Shown here one piece after another: positions 1 to 15,176 of a stretch of DNA of 64,000 bases. Both the position numbers and the translations under genes were made by a program. Numbering within the stretch: position 1 is the stretch's first letter; each line of letters begins with the position of its first letter. Origin of the DNA: Strongylocentrotus droebachiensis (taxonomy: Eukaryota; Echinodermata; Echinoidea; Camarodonta; Strongylocentrotidae); contig JAVYIG010000902.1 of the NCBI GenBank assembly GCA_035222895.1, forward strand, positions 1 through 64,000, read 5' to 3'. The notes under the pieces are model-generated. The model was not told the DNA's origin. It saw nothing but the letters and a program-made list of their open reading frames with translations, and made no database searches.

Positions 1-2404
1 AACCTCACCCTACCCTTAAAGCATTCATACATACATCAAAAACAAATCTACCTGGGCAGCTTACAAAAACTGAACTATTTTTCAAAATGTCCTTTTTATC
101 TTAAAAAACACATCTGTCCCTCTCCACACATGAATCATCTCCTGCTTCCAGTCTCTCTCTCCCTGTATTCTTATCGTAACAAAATATCCACACCCTCACA
201 GACAGTCATGGTCACCGAAAGCATTATGAATTCTACAACCATATCAACTGTCAAGGCTATCTATACCTATGTACTCAATTCAACTTCGCCCCATGTAAAC
301 AAATTTGAGTTACTTTCCATCCCACTGAACAGCATGAATGAAAATAATAAAAGAGCCGGATTTGGTCAAAAACATCAACAGAGGTCTAGAATGAAACCTT
401 TCTCTGATTTCTGCCGACAAAGAAGCCAGGTAATTGCATAATTGCCAGAATGGTACCATTGTCATTGAATTTTAAGGTTATAAAAACTGTAAGTCAACAA
501 AGAGTTATTTGCAGTGTACACCACATTAAATTGCTGTAATGACCCTCTGTGTGTTATGATAAGGAAGGAAATAACATGTGGTTGTAAGGCTGAGAAGTTT
601 TCAGCTACATGTGCCTGTGGGCCGGGCTCATACCGGAAAAAATAATTGATATCAATTGTATAGTTCAATCATATCATTTTGTGGATTCTAAAGCGAGATT
701 GCCTCTTTAATGTTCTCTTTATACTCCAATTACAATTTCACACTTTCGACTGCACAAATATCATATCCATATATCCTAATGAATAGCCTGTACTTGTTAT
801 TACATTCGGACTCCCAACTAATAGGTCCCCCCCCGTTTATTTAACAATAGGAACTTAAAGATAAAGTTGATTTCTGGTCATGCGATTGCATTGTGAAAGA
901 AACGTTGTGGAATCGATCAGAAAAGTTTAATCATCTAGCATATAAGTATTAGAGTGTACGGCAAGGTTATGGAATCATCAAAATGATAAGAAATTTGGCC
1001 CAGTCTTGTTAAAGTTACAAGCACTGTACACAGAAAGATGTATACGGGGACTATACCAACATGTAGCATAAAATCTGTCCCAATTTTTATGACGTTACAT
1101 GCCATATTTAGAATATTAAGGCATTTGAAGAGCCATGCTTTTCAGGGAACATTTATTATCTGATGTTCTTCCACACTTGCATAATACAATGATAACGCTC
1201 ACAAATTATTTTTCACCTCTTCCCAGAACTCAACCTTCTCTCTAAAACTCACAGCGGGATATTTTCCTGTCTATTTGTACTAGTTCACAACATAAATTTT
1301 TGTACTAGTACACAACATGCAAATTTACAAAACACTGATAAATGAAAACTTTCTCACGATATAAGGACTAGTTAGAATCGACATTATTCTTTGGAAATGG
1401 ATGAAATAGAACACAAATTGGAGATAATTGACAGATCAAAGGAATAGGAGCTCAAATTCTAAGGTTTCTAAAAGGACAAGGAGGAAATGTACGTCATTCT
1501 TTCTTTTCAAAATTGAAATGGAACATCACAAGGGAATTAATGCCAATTCAAATTCTGACTAACTTTCATCGTGGGTCTTCTCTTTACCAGCAATGGAAAC
1601 TAATTTTAGTACCTTTATAATCCAAACTAAGGGCTTGAAAGGGATGTACATACAAACCACCCCTGGTTATCTTATATTTAGTAACAAATTCATTGGGGAA
1701 TATAGCTCTTGTTTGATTCTACAATGCATCAACTTTAAGAAGATACAGGTTGATGTTATTTTCAGAAAACTAGTATTATCTTTTGAAAATACAAAACAAA
1801 TTTATTTTTAGAACAAAATTATCCATAATAACACATGAGATAAACTAAATAAGATAAAGTTAATGGCATGTTCTCTCTTTAACCAAGTAAGAGAATTTGG
1901 ATTCTTTTCTACTGTTTTTTAAAAATCATCTTCACTATGATACGTAAGAACTGTCCTATCATCATCATTCTTACTTTATCATGATTTAACAAATACCCCC
2001 ATCCCCTGTAATATGTCAAGATCTGCCTGAAAAGATTTATAGTCTTTTTGGCTCTTTTCTCCCCCCTCCCTTCTCAACTCTCCTTATTCAGATAGCTATC
2101 ATCGCTAAATCATCTTTATAATTTCAAACAATTATTTACTTTGTTATCTTTCAATGAAACACAGAATAAGAGTTTGATTTTATTGTCTTATCCTAATTTG
2201 TCTGCTCCTATACATCTTCGTTCAGACTTGGCAGACCACCCTGATGATTTTGTAGTAAACTATGGTAAATCAGAACTTACAAAGTGACAAATTGTGGTAA
2301 AGTATGGCATTGGAAAGCTTCACTCACAAAGAAAAACAAAAGATGCTGACAAAGGTGTAATCTAAAGCACCATGTAGTAAGATTGTATACCACAAAAGCC
2401 TCTT

Positions 2405-2640
2405 GTGGTAGCCTTGTGGTAGCCTAGTGGTTAGTATGGATTAGCTGTGAATAGAAGGGGATGATTCAAGCTTTATTGGCAGATGGATACAGGTCGGCTG
2501 ATGACAAATCGGCTCTATCTAATATTACATGTTTATAGACCACAAGGTTATGGTGGCCTAGTGGTTGAGACGATGCTTACCAAGATAATAAATTGAAGGT
2601 GATGTGCCTTGGTGGTCGGTCAATTAAAAACTTGGTTGAA
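2405..2640 (+). mobile_element. Possible worn tRNA-derived SINE heads
   Basis: Two GGTGGCCTAGTGGTTGAG-like A-box sequences occur at about 2412 and 2551, each followed by SINE-like sequence without a good B box. Too decayed to name a family. Confidence 0.3.
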
Positions 2641-5207
2641 TGATAAACCAGTGAACTGAATCAAATCGCAGTTAAATCATACTTTTATGACTTTGTTTAC
2701 TAAGTGATATGTTTGCATTACTCATTGTGACATACAGATTTTTTAGTCGACAGATATCGTTTCCAATTAATATCCTTGTAAATATGGGCTTCCTCACAGT
2801 AAAAATCAATTTCAGAGAATAACTGAATCAGTAGCCATTATGATCCAAACTAAAACCACAATTTGAGGAATTATCAAACATGAAGGAGAAAATATCCAAT
2901 AGGCTGGTAACAGGAAAGACAGGTTTGTGACAAAAAAATATAAGATTAACAAGAAAGTATAACAGCTACTGATGAAATAGATTTGATGATCAAGAGCAAT
3001 TTATAGTTATTTCCACTTCACTTTAAACCAAAACAGGTTTCTTTTGATAATTTGTTTTCTTCTAGTAGAAAGACGGGACAGATACGACAGAAGAGTATCA
3101 ACTATCTGCCACAATAAAAGAAGTGTATATGAGAACATGCAGTTTCATGTAAATAGGAGGAATGACAGTAGTTCTGATACAGGCACAGCAGATTTACATA
3201 CTCTTGTGAAGCTTTCGAACCAGAAAGATCTGAAAGGAATGGAAGACAAGAAAATGACCAAATTTGGATGGATTCCTGACAACATCATTTTGAGGATTGG
3301 TGGTAATTGTGGTCATTTTGGTTGCGGTTACTGTATCATGTACCCCTGAAGAAATAGCTGTCTGATTACATCATTTTATTATGGGTGACTTCATGTATGT
3401 TTGGGGTTTTCCTCAGAATGCAATTACATTGTGTATAAAAAAAGTGGGCGGCTTCACTGATAATTCATCATTATTTACTCATCGTCATACTGATAGAAAA
3501 TGTTAAAAAGATGTATTGCCCAAGAACTGAACTTCCAAAAGTTTTTAAACAAAAGAAAGAGGATTTTTTTTAAGTTGATAAAAGGAGGAAAAAGGTAAGG
3601 AATTAGTAGCTTCTGTGCTCTTCTGTGGTGACTCCTCCTGCTCATGATGAGTCAAAAACTACTATGGCTTGGATTTGGATATTGGTTGGATTAATTGGGG
3701 TGTGGGGCTTTGGGGTTTCTTCAATACTATTCAATGGTATGACGTAATATTTGTTCTCAGGGTTTCTTCTTCATGCAATTCTTTGAATATTCATGATACA
3801 TACATACATGTACATAAGAGAAAGAAGAGATAAACCTCAGAACTCGGAAGCCAATTTTCTTTGAATGCACTGAAATGTTTTCTTCTTTGTCTATTTCACA
3901 TGAGAGGACAACAGAAATAAAAAAGACTGAGAGAATTAGTGGAATCCAAAAGCAAGAAAATGAAGATGATAACTGTTCCATTAGCTAATGTTTGATGATG
4001 AAATGCACTATAAATCACAATTTTGGTGAGCTAGTAATTTTAAGATGAGTGTGAGAGAAAAACAGAACCCCCCCCCCCCCCCCACAAAAAAAAGGAATAA
4101 AAAAATATTTGGGAGCATATTATTTTGCTTGAAAATCTCCAAAGTGTTCTGGTAAACTGAACATGAGCTCTGGTGTAAAAAAAAATAGAAATACACATAC
4201 GGAAATTATGGATGTAACAAAGTATCACTTATGCAAATTAAAATGCCAAAATAGTTTTTATTCTGCTGACAGTATGGGAGAGAGGTAGAGATGACATTAG
4301 ATTGAGAGATGGAGAGAAGGCATGAAATATGCTGAAAGAGGAACAGAGAGTAGGAGTAAGAAAGAGATACAGAAGAGATGGAACTGCTGCCAAAATGAAA
4401 GTGGGTTACACAGATTTGGAGGTCACTGGGTAGTCATCAACTTTCAGACAGGCAGGTGGAAAACATCTAATTCAAAGAAAAAAAGAATGGGATTTTAGCA
4501 TACTGGTAAACACAGGCAGTTGTAAATTGAGAAATAATGGAAGTAGCACAAAGATTCCCACAATTACTCACAGCACAGTAATACATCTTTATCATCAGAC
4601 TTGTCAACTTTAAGCATCAGGACCACCCTGATACAGATAAGCCGAGGGTGCATGAGTCATCTTTTGTTTGGGCTTTCCCTTGCCCCCATTTCCATGTCAG
4701 AAAAATAAATAAAGGGAGAAAAAGGCGGGGTAGTAAAAGTAGGCAAACACCATTACTCAGACTGCAGAAAGCAATGAAGCATGATTGAAGGTGATAACAT
4801 CATCACTGAAACTCAGATAATTACATGGACCATTAGCATCCTACCTCAAGGGGAGGGAGAGGGAGAAACTTTCTATCTGGATTTATATGTTTATTGATAA
4901 CGACCTCTGACCTTTCATCCATGTCTGACCTCCGATAAGGTCATTGAAATGCCACACACAGGCCAAATCTCATTGACTGACTGTCACCTCCACACTTTAT
5001 GAAAAATTCACAGAAATTGCTGATATTATCACTACTTAAAATTGTTTTCTGCATTGATCAGCCATGACAAGCCACATCTTGAAAAATATGGAAAAGGGTA
5101 ACTGATCTGTATCTCACTAACTTATGCTGTAATAGCATGTCTGGCCTCTTTCACCTCACCAGATGTAATTTTGTAAAATCTATGTTACCTTCTAACTCGA
5201 TCCCTAT

Positions 5208-5330
5208 TTTTCTCTACCTCACTCCTCCCTTCCCTTCTCCTTCCCTCTCTCCATCTTCTTTCCCTTTTCTCTGTTTCTTTTTCAATTCCCCTCCCTTCTC
5301 CCTCCCTCCACACTCTCTCCTCTTCTCATA
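5208..5330. repeat. CT-rich low-complexity tract
   Basis: About 120 bases of almost pure C and T, mostly CTTCC/CTCCCT units. The open frames over it on both strands are only its translations. Confidence 0.85.
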
Positions 5331-7339
5331 TCTCTTTTTCTTGAAATCAATCAGTTTTATATGATAAAATGACAAATGTTCAGTTTTCAAGTTAAGTCTG
5401 AGCAATGTTCAGGGTATGGGTTATCTGATTTGTAAGTGCACATCAAGATGCTTGTTGAACGACCCATCTCTGTTTATTCCCTCTTAGATGGACAGATATC
5501 AGACATTGGGAATATAACAATCTTGACAATCACCAATCATGCAATTCTTAGGAAATATCCATCACACTAGATCTTGTATAGCTCAGTCAATGCAATGAAG
5601 TAAAAGTAAAAATATCAAAATATTGAATATATCATCTGAAATTCTCAGAGTCAGAGAGCCTGGGGTGTCACAAATTGATTGAAGAATCAAGATGACCTAA
5701 ATCTGAGTAATAAATCCCTCAATAATTCACTTTAAGTGGTGTTTTTCAGGTACCAACCACTCCCAAACACCAGTGTTGACTCCATATTTTAGAATTCATC
5801 TTGACATATCCATGATTCATCTTGACCACAGTCGGTAGAGTGATATAAATCAGTCTGGTGAATAATTGGCCAATCATTGACAGTGATGCGGACTTGTACA
5901 AATCAGCTATGATTCAAAGAATGCAATTAATCATGTGGTTTGACTTCCAAAAATGAGCTAAGTGACTAAAAATGTGATCAATCATAGGGCTATCTCCGCT
6001 AAATTGCGCTAAAATAGAGACCTACCGGGAAGCTGGAGAAATATCTGGTTGTGGGCGATATATGACCTAATTATGTAAACATAAACAGACAATGCTTGTA
6101 CGATTCAGAAATTCAGAGAGCTTTGTCCTTTTAGTTGCCGGAATTTGAGGTTAATAATAATAATTTGAAATAATATTGAATTGTATTGTATTCAACAATG
6201 CTATTCAGGAAAGACTTTGTTGTTGTCACGTAATTAGGGACCGGAATTAATCATTCTTTGATTTCCTCATAACAAGGATGTGTGTGCCTTTGTTTCAAGT
6301 CATCAGCATGAAACGGCCTTGGATGAATCCGGGGTCCTGAAAATCAGGGAACTTCCTCAAATTGGATATAGCAATTGGCAAAAAAATAAATGCACTTTCA
6401 TTATCAAAATCACAAAAGTGATGCAGGACACAAAGTGATCTTGGTATTGTACATCTTAAAAACAATATTTTAGAAAAGGTGCTTTTTATTTATTAAATTG
6501 TCTAGACAATTGAAAGGAGAATATTATCCTTCTCCTGATTCAATAGGGGATTCTTCTTCACCAGTAATACTTCTGCCTAGATGGATGTTTAAAATCACAG
6601 GCAGCTAGTATATATTCATCACTGAAACATACTCCTATATTTTCAACTAGGTTTATGTATATTCTTAACAAATGAGTTTCTAGTACTACCTCCAATTAAA
6701 TTAATATTTGCTTTACGTATTCTGCCCCAAAATTAGATATGAGAACACAGCACAGTGGGAACAAGGGAAAGTCCCGTTTGATTGTGTAATATCAATATAA
6801 GGTCCCCAGATTATGACTCATGCACAACAAACATATCATATTCACAAGGCAAACACATATGTAAAGCTTTTAAAGGGATCGCAGTCACGCATGATCAATA
6901 CAATCATGATGAGAAATTTATCTTTATAGGGCGTTATTGTTTAATGAATAAAAGCAATGTGGGAGGGATTTTATATTGTCTGCCCAGAGTCAAATGACTG
7001 TGTAAGGCCTCCTGTATTCCTTTACAGAATCAAATAAGGGATTGAATAAAGAAATGGTAGCTAACATGGAGGAGGCGAGATTGCTCAGTGGACTTAAAGC
7101 TATCGGTACCCTGGTTGCTCACTTTCAAGCATATACATGCTTTCATAGCAGTCAGGTAAAACAATCATCATCAAACAAACAAACAAACAAATGATGGGTG
7201 GGAACAAGCCATTGACAGAGACCCTCATCATTCTATGAATCTATTGTTAGTGGGGAATGATCTATCATTCAGTCCTCCATGCCCCCCCCCCCCTCCCTCC
7301 CCTTCAGTAAATAGTAGTAGTGAATTCATACCTAAACTA

Positions 7340-7636
7340 ATGGAATACACTACAGTAAACATTTTCTGTCCCTGTTATTTTTCAAGTCTCCCAGGAACCT
7401 ATTCTTTACAAGCTCTGCTTTTCTATAGGTTCCTGCACATTTCAGTTTGATTTTTTTTCTGGGTTTCCTTTAAATGATATCAGTTGTCAAACAAATGTGA
7501 TGATTACCTTGTCAATTAATATAATCACTTTTTTTTAATTATGAAACAATATGTCTTTTATGTATATTTTGTTATCTGTATTATTTCTGCATGGGAAATG
7601 TGAAATCAATAAACTCAAACTCAAACTCAAACACTA
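7340..7636 (+). mobile_element. Possible LINE 3' tail
   Basis: A T-rich stretch ends in GGGAAATGTGAAATCAATAA followed by about four AACTCA units (to 7632), as in retroposon 3' ends with tandem tails. No coding remnant is evident. Confidence 0.35.
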
Positions 7637-10600
7637 CACTGACAATGAAACAACCATAACTAATTAAATAAATAAGTCCTAAGGTCATATTTTTCATAAC
7701 TACCATATACCAATAAAATTTATGTATACATTTATATTTATATCATATAATATTATATACTTATTTTCATTTCCAACACAATACAAATATAGTAATAATG
7801 AATAATGTGCAAAGTCTATACAAAACATTATTACATTTGAAATGAAGTATGGGTTTTTCAATATTGTAGACCATACAAGCAAGATAATGAGCGTCTATTC
7901 TATTTTGAGAGTGAATTGTCTTTATTGGAAAGGTGTGGCCTGGTCTTTAGACTAACAAATAAGGCGTTTGAGATTAATATGAAGACAGAACACTTAGAGA
8001 GTTTATGATAAATGCATTTGGATAAACAACATTTAAATGATTAAAGCTAGTAACCAGTCAAAGAGAGCTGTAATAATATTGACTCATTATCATGTTAGGG
8101 AAGGGTGGTTTTGTAAACAAAAGCATACAAGTAAAATAGAAATTACCAAGTTCTGGTTTATGGTTATAAAATGAGCACAATCATCTTGATTCTTTGAATG
8201 CCACCATGAGCTGATTTTTCATTCTTATACAATGGTAAACATTCCTGTGTGTTTATGAAATTGTTTGTTTACACCGATTGTTAAGAATCATAATGTGGAA
8301 CTTATTAGGAGAATTATGAACAGGATGAAAGGGGGCATTATCAAAACTTATCGCTCAATATTTTTTCATAATGAAAAGTTGTGGTTTTTCAAAAAGTATC
8401 TTGAATTAACTCTTAAGTAAGCATACAAATTGTGGCAAGAAGAAGAAAAAGAAGAAAAAAGAAAAGAAAAGTTTAATTGTGATGCCCCACCCCGGAAAGT
8501 AAGAGCCTATTATAATGTTAATGTCCCCCAAAACAACAACATAAAAACAGGAAAAAATTTCTATCATCAATAAACCGTGACACTGCAATACAAATGATCA
8601 AGAAGGTTGAGTAGTGGGAACCCAGAAAATGTGGCCGTGAGCTACCATCTGCACCTAGTAGTTTCGGTTTCCTAATCCAATTATAAAAATCTCAATCAAA
8701 TAATTCATAATAATGTAAGAAATGAGAAGCATAATTGTATTCATCTCACCCCCTCTATTTGTCAGATTGTTCAATCTTTCTTTGAAATTATATTATATTG
8801 AACATATATTATTGAATTCTTAGATTTAAGATGTTTCATAAACTAAGTTCATTATAGAAAAAGTATCAGTAATAACATCAGAACAGACACTGCGTTAGAT
8901 GCTTGGCTTTGCATTTCATTTCCACTTTCTTACAGCCTCTTTCTAATTACTTTTTTCTCTTTCATATATCATCCTATTTCCATATCTCTCACAGTCTGTA
9001 TTGATATTAGTCAGATACACTGGAAAACTGCCTTAATCATATCAGCTGCAACTATGTTCAAGATTATCATCTGATGATATTTGTTTTTATTCACTAACAT
9101 CCAAGTATTCCAATTCCCATACTTTATGGTAAAGATAGGATTCTATAAACAAGGTGTTCTTTTCACAGGACTGACAATAGAAACATATTTACAAGCATGT
9201 AAACACAGGACACCAATCACATCTATAGCTCATGTTTTGAAAAGGTTTGTCAAATTCAATGTAACATGTATTTATTACCCAGTTGTATCTCTGGAAGGCA
9301 TCGCAAACTGGTTTTAATAAGGGGGCTATTTTTGTCAGTTCCTGCCACGACTTTGTTGATCAAAAGTCTTTCTTTCATTTCTTCCGTCACTCACGTGGTG
9401 CAAAGAAAATATTTCACTTTAAAGCTCTGATCTATAGATGTATTTCATACCACAGGGCAGTAAACATTGATGGGAAACATCAAAATTTCAAAAGTCGCAT
9501 TTATCCAGGTCTGCGCGTGACAGTTTGGATTCAAGCCAAATTTTAAAATGTAAAACTAACAGAAAAACCCTGTATTGACAATTCTGTCTAGGAATTTTTT
9601 TATTCAAGGCTTGATGAGCTCTGATTTATTTAACCTTGAATCCTACCAAATATCATATATGTTCTTGCTGTCAACACAATGTACATGTAGCTGTCACAGT
9701 CAAGTCTTGAGTAAAAATTATGTATAACATTTTCTATCATAGTGCTCAGTTGGATTGTTGACGTTGTCTGGTGGATTCTACATTCAACCAAAGGGCACCG
9801 CTCTGCTCTAGAGTATTGGGAAAATATTGATTCTACACTAAAGATTGTTTATTTGATCAATGTCACATACTTAATAATAATTGTCCTAGTTTTCACCAGT
9901 GAGAAATAACTTCAATTTGAAACAGAAGGTCATGATTTTCAGGTACATGTTAGGAGTTTTTGTATCAGCCCATAATGTGTTATAATTGTTTTTTTAATGT
10001 ATATTTTTCAAATAAAATAATGTAAATACTTAAATAGTAATAGGTTTAGTCTAACTACGGGCTGATTTACTACCATTTGCAGAAACAGTATTTTCACTAC
10101 TGGAAAAACCCATAGAATTTTTTTTTTTTAAATATGTGTGAGTTGTAAGGAAAAACTGGAATAATTCACTGATGTTATGAGAGTGAGCATTTAAAATGCA
10201 AAAACTGGCAGAGTTTTGGCCGGTGTTTAAAAAGACTACAATCCAGGGGTGGGGTTTTCGATTCTGTTTTTTAATATTTTTTATCTGTAGCTGCCTAGCA
10301 AAATCTGACAAAACTCTTTAATTTGAGAAAAATCAGTGTAAATCCCTGGATTGTTAGCCCAAGTTGAGTTTAACAGTAAAACAGCATGTGACTACCTTCA
10401 TATTTTACAAAATTTAAAATCAATATATTTCTAGGGTTTTCTTGACAATGTGCCAACTGGTGAGGGTTCCGCATTACCATCTAAACGATGCAGTACCATT
10501 TTTGTTTTGTATCTGGCACATGAAATAAAGCGAAGACATGAAAAATACTGTTATGCATTTGACTTTATACCTGAGTTAATAAGAGTGAAATAGCTTAGGA

Positions 10601-13600
10601 TTGGAACATCATACACCAAAATCAAATTGTATGCAGACAGTTACAGACTGCAATAGACTCAAAAGATCTTGATAGGAGGAAGATACAGATTAATGGGTTT
10701 AAAAGAGGTTAGCTTTAAAGAAGTTGAATAATTATACAAGGAAGAAAAAGGAGAAGTTATGATGATTATGAATACAAATGAAAGCGCCTATACCTCAGAA
10801 AAAAGAATCCATGAAAATGAAATAGTACCTTTAAAGTCAAGAACACCCACTTGCACATGACACAACAGCCCAATCTTTACAGTCCCCATACTAACTCCAT
10901 ATCAAATATTGATCAATGTGACTGTTTAAATAGCAAAGTGCAGGCCTCTGGCTCTCATGATATTAAAATAAATTCATTATTTCTCTCCTGCTCATGAAAT
11001 GCCATCACACAGTTTGGAATCCAAGAAATTGCTAACTTTGCTTCTTCTTCTGGTATTTCCAAGCATCGACTAGAACTGAATATTTGACTTTTATACTGTC
11101 ATTTTTTATTCTTCTTGGGAAATCTCATCATCCTACACTCTCTCACATTCAAGAGAAATATGTCTTCTTCCCGAGAATTGCAGCCACATTATTCCATAAA
11201 TCTGAATGATATATTTCTTCAAAACCACCTCCTCGTTCACATCCAATTTTGGAATACTTTCATCAAACCTGCCCCACGGGAGATGAAATCTATCTCCCTT
11301 AATGGAGGTGATATATAGAAAGGACACTGCATCAAATATTCTAATTGCTCCTAAAAGAGCACTCAAGTACTGGGCCCAAGGGATGCTAGCTGGATGAGAT
11401 CAAGCCTCGATGTTTGTGAGATCATGTTTACAAAGAAGAAATAGAACAGATCATGAAATACCAAGTGCAAATAAAACATGATGCTCCCCTCTCGGACTCA
11501 AATGTGCACATGACATCATTCTCTGGTCTTATAAGGTCATCTAAAAGAAGGAATCTCATTTTGCACAATGAACCACATTATAGCCATTTTGATTCAAACT
11601 TATAACTACTATGATGTTTGTATCCTTTCACAAACTGATGCTTTTTCTAAAGTCCATAATATATTTACCACAAAGTACAAAATATCTATTAAAGATATTT
11701 GACACTACTATCTGAACTTTCTGGGATACAATAATGCAGCATAAGAAGCTTTCCCACAAAATAAGAAGAAAAAAAACCCTACCAACTAATTTTTGTCCAG
11801 ATTATTAATTGTTTAACATCTAATGAAGATCACATTACATGTTGATTGAACAAAACATCTCCAAAGTGGTTTGGTAAATTAACTGCTCTTATTTGATCAA
11901 ATACTGGGTAAATCTATTTTCTGGGGGGGGGGGTACTCACACACAATCCTTATTTTCTTTTCTTGATGCCACAACGAAAGTGTCAAATACTATGATGCTT
12001 TCAAATGAGAAAATAATAAAACCTGAAACTTAAAAGGCAGTGTCTGAATTCAGAGGAATATAGAAAACTAATCATACCAAAAATATGTTCATGAATAATT
12101 GTTGACTAAATTAAAAAAACAATTGTTCATTTTGGCAATCAAAATTAGATGAAGTGGTTGTGCTATATTATTGTAATGGTGCTTTAAATATTTTATCAGA
12201 GATGTAAAATGATAAGCATTCAAGAAATGTGACTTGCCCCCCCCCCCCTAAAAAAAATGGTACAGGACATTATAGTATTCGAGATAATTGACTAAGAACA
12301 TAAGTATTTGAATGGATAAAATAATATTACTGACAAAGGGAGTATCTAGATCTTTAAAAAAAAGTATTCAGTATAAATGGTGACAAGTGGTAAAATGCTG
12401 ACAAATCATGGCAGTGAGACAGGGTCATATATTGCTCTATACTGATGGTGCCATCTTGAATGCACATGTCCTTATTCAGCTGTCTATAGTCCCCCCCCCC
12501 CCCCCCAACCTTGACTCTCTGTCAATCTTGCATGACAATGTTATGACCGACCTTTGACCTCAAGTCACAGGGGGGGGGGGGGATGAGGGTGGGGTGACCA
12601 TGAACTGTCCACACCTTATAAATCAAGCATCTGATCACGCTAAGGTGGTTCTGACAGCTTTTATTTCTTTCTTCAGTTCTCCTTCTTTGTCTTTAAAATT
12701 ATTACTCAAGACAACCAAGGATAAGCAAGTGTGAAAGACCTATAAAGTTGTTCAAAAATGTCAAAAGTTTTACATTTCAATCCTTTCACAAAAATCTCCA
12801 ATGTAAGGTGAAACAACAACATTTCCTACAAAGTTGACTTTTCTATTGCTTACATGCTTTCTTATCCCCCCCCCCAGATCTTTAGTGCTTAAATAAATCC
12901 TTTTTGTTGTACACCCTGTAGTTGCATCCGAAAGAATGTGTTCAAATCAATCCAATTACCATGACAAAGTTTACATACATTTGCAGAACCTCTCAAGTAC
13001 TATTAAAGGGTGAAAGTTCAATCTGATACCTTGGAAAAATAAAACAAATGGAGTGATAATTTCTCAAATTTTCATCAAGATTACTAAACTGTGATTGACC
13101 TTTCAAAGACACCTTAAGATGTAAATCCCCAGTTCCCTGTTTTGGTCGGTGCCCTTTGAGGGATAAAACAAAAGGTTGTTGAGAGGGCAGGGAGTGACCA
13201 TGCACTGAATAACAAATGGTCATAACTCCTATAATATGAATATGAGAAATTAAATTATGTAGTCATGATTTGGGCAGTATTTAGTGAAAGAACTATCAGG
13301 AGGTATACTGATCTCTTTCCTAATCAAAATAAAAAACATTTGATTACACAAATAGGTCTGCTTTATACTCTAATGCAGGGAAAGCTATGGCTGAAAATAA
13401 AACAAAAATATATAAATTTTTATTAAGGATTCAAGAACTTCTGGATTGGACATACTACCTTATGTCACAGAGTGGATGCACCCATGCAATCCAAACCATG
13501 ACTCTTGTTGATAATCTCTATTTGCTATACATTGGTTGATAATCTATGGTAAATGAGATTATAAGCAGTTCTGGATCAAAAGCATTTCGGAATGGATTTA

Positions 13601-14700
13601 ACATCCATTTCCCCCATATGGGAAACAATTATGAGAACTTCCACTATACTGGAGACATATTGAATAGGCGAGTTACCAGTGATTGTCTCTCGGCTTCTTC
13701 ACATCATTTTTCATGTTCAACCAGATTGTTGATATTCCCAGTGAACAGAACGATCATAATCCTTACAATTTCTCCATAATCTGTTGTATATCAATTTGCA
13801 GTATGGTGTACCAATTAATTGGATTTATTCAAATATCAACTGTAAGCCTTACGGTTGCCTTTTATAATTGATGCATTGCATGTCCATGCCCTATCTTTTT
13901 CACTTTTAAAGGATCAACAAAATGACTAAACTCAACTTGTAAAAATTTGCCAATAGACCTATGCCTTTTTCATAGAACAAAGACAAATCTATATACTCTC
14001 ATCTTGAAATTCTAGTCCCCTGCTCTCAACTTCTATGGGGGGGGGGGGGCTTCTTGTTCGTACTAAAATGGATTTGCCACCACTATGTAACATTTTTGCT
14101 TTCACCTCCTCTGTTGGGAGTCACACGGTCATTAACTCTGTAAAATGATATGGCTCAACACAATTCTGGCTTCTGGCAAACAATAGCTTGAAATGTTTAC
14201 ATCTATTAACATGTAACTATTGTATATATTATCTCTTGGGATTGAGAGAAATTATATTTACCCTGACCCTTACTTAAAAATCCAGATTTGGGGGCTATCA
14301 TCAGTATAAAAACTATGGCTTCCAAGTTCAATCCTCTATGGAGTTTTGCACCAAGGGGTTTTTATGGCTGTGAGTACATCAGCAGTTGCAAAATTGATGT
14401 CTGCTTGGCAGGGTCATAACCATTTTACATATCATCTAGGGAGAAGTGAAAACTATCAAGTCTCTATCTGATGGATGGCCTGTTTGCATTGACAAAGAAA
14501 TGGGTGACCGCCTTCAATAAAAACAGCTGTCAAAAACCAAGTTCTTGGAGCTTTAGATTACTTTAAATTTGACCTTTTTTAGAAAAATTATATTCTCTAT
14601 GGATAACACAATCAGAAAAATTAAAGAAGAAAGAAAGGGGGAAGATGAAAACAAAAGGGTGGGGTACATTAAATTAGAATAGACTTGTGGAGAGAGACAA
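7637..14700. other. Gene-poor sequence; no supported gene
   Basis: AT-rich with chance frames only. Long G/C runs occur near 11924, 12238, 12491-12506, 12570-12582, 12866 and 14037-14049. I see no RNA gene, coding exon chain or full mobile element here. Confidence 0.6.
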
Positions 14701-14710
14701 AGAGAGACAG

Positions 14711-14712
14711 AT

Positions 14713-14746
<34 letters not shown>

Positions 14747-14749
14747 AGA
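14711..14749 (+). repeat. (AG)n microsatellite followed by a G run
   Basis: About 13 AG units lead into a run of G. Slippage-prone simple sequence. Confidence 0.9.
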
Positions 14750-15176
14750 CCAGGAAGATGTTTCAAGTCAAGGTATTAGAAGATTGGTATAAAAGTTGGC
14801 AATTATATAATGCCAAACAATATCCAAAATTGAAGAGTAAAACAGAATTAAGCATGAATAAGATATAACTGAAAGAACATCAGTACAATGTCATGATTGG
14901 GTTATTGGCAAATTTGGCATAATCAATATAGATGAAACCCAAGCAGTCAAGAGCAGGAGATGACCATGGAGAATATTTCCATGGTGACCCCTCCCTCCAC
15001 TCACTCATCTTTGGTCAAATCCCTTTCCTCTGGTGGAAGGGGAACCATCTGGGGGCATACATGAGCCCCCTTTATTACAGTAAACCCACATATTTGATGG
15101 ATGAGCCATCTGAGAGTGAGAGTGAAAGAGAAAGGGAGGAAAGCCCTTGTATACAAGGTGTTGTAATCTGATAATA

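Larger units (their letters stand above)
1..7339. other. Gene-poor sequence; no supported gene
   Basis: AT-rich DNA with only short chance frames. It contains a C16 run (4068-4083), a CT-rich tract (5208-5330) and two tRNA-like heads near 2405-2640 (listed). An open frame at 3044-3349 is discussed in the findings. No promoter, RNA gene or splice chain could be supported. Confidence 0.6.

Noticed and set aside
5137..5405. Pro/Ser-rich and Arg/Glu-rich frames on opposite strands
   Set aside because: Both are products of the CT-rich tract.
7064..7140. tRNA-like sequence (GATTGCTCAGTGGACTTAAA)
   Set aside because: Only an A-box-like stretch is seen; no B box or cloverleaf follows.
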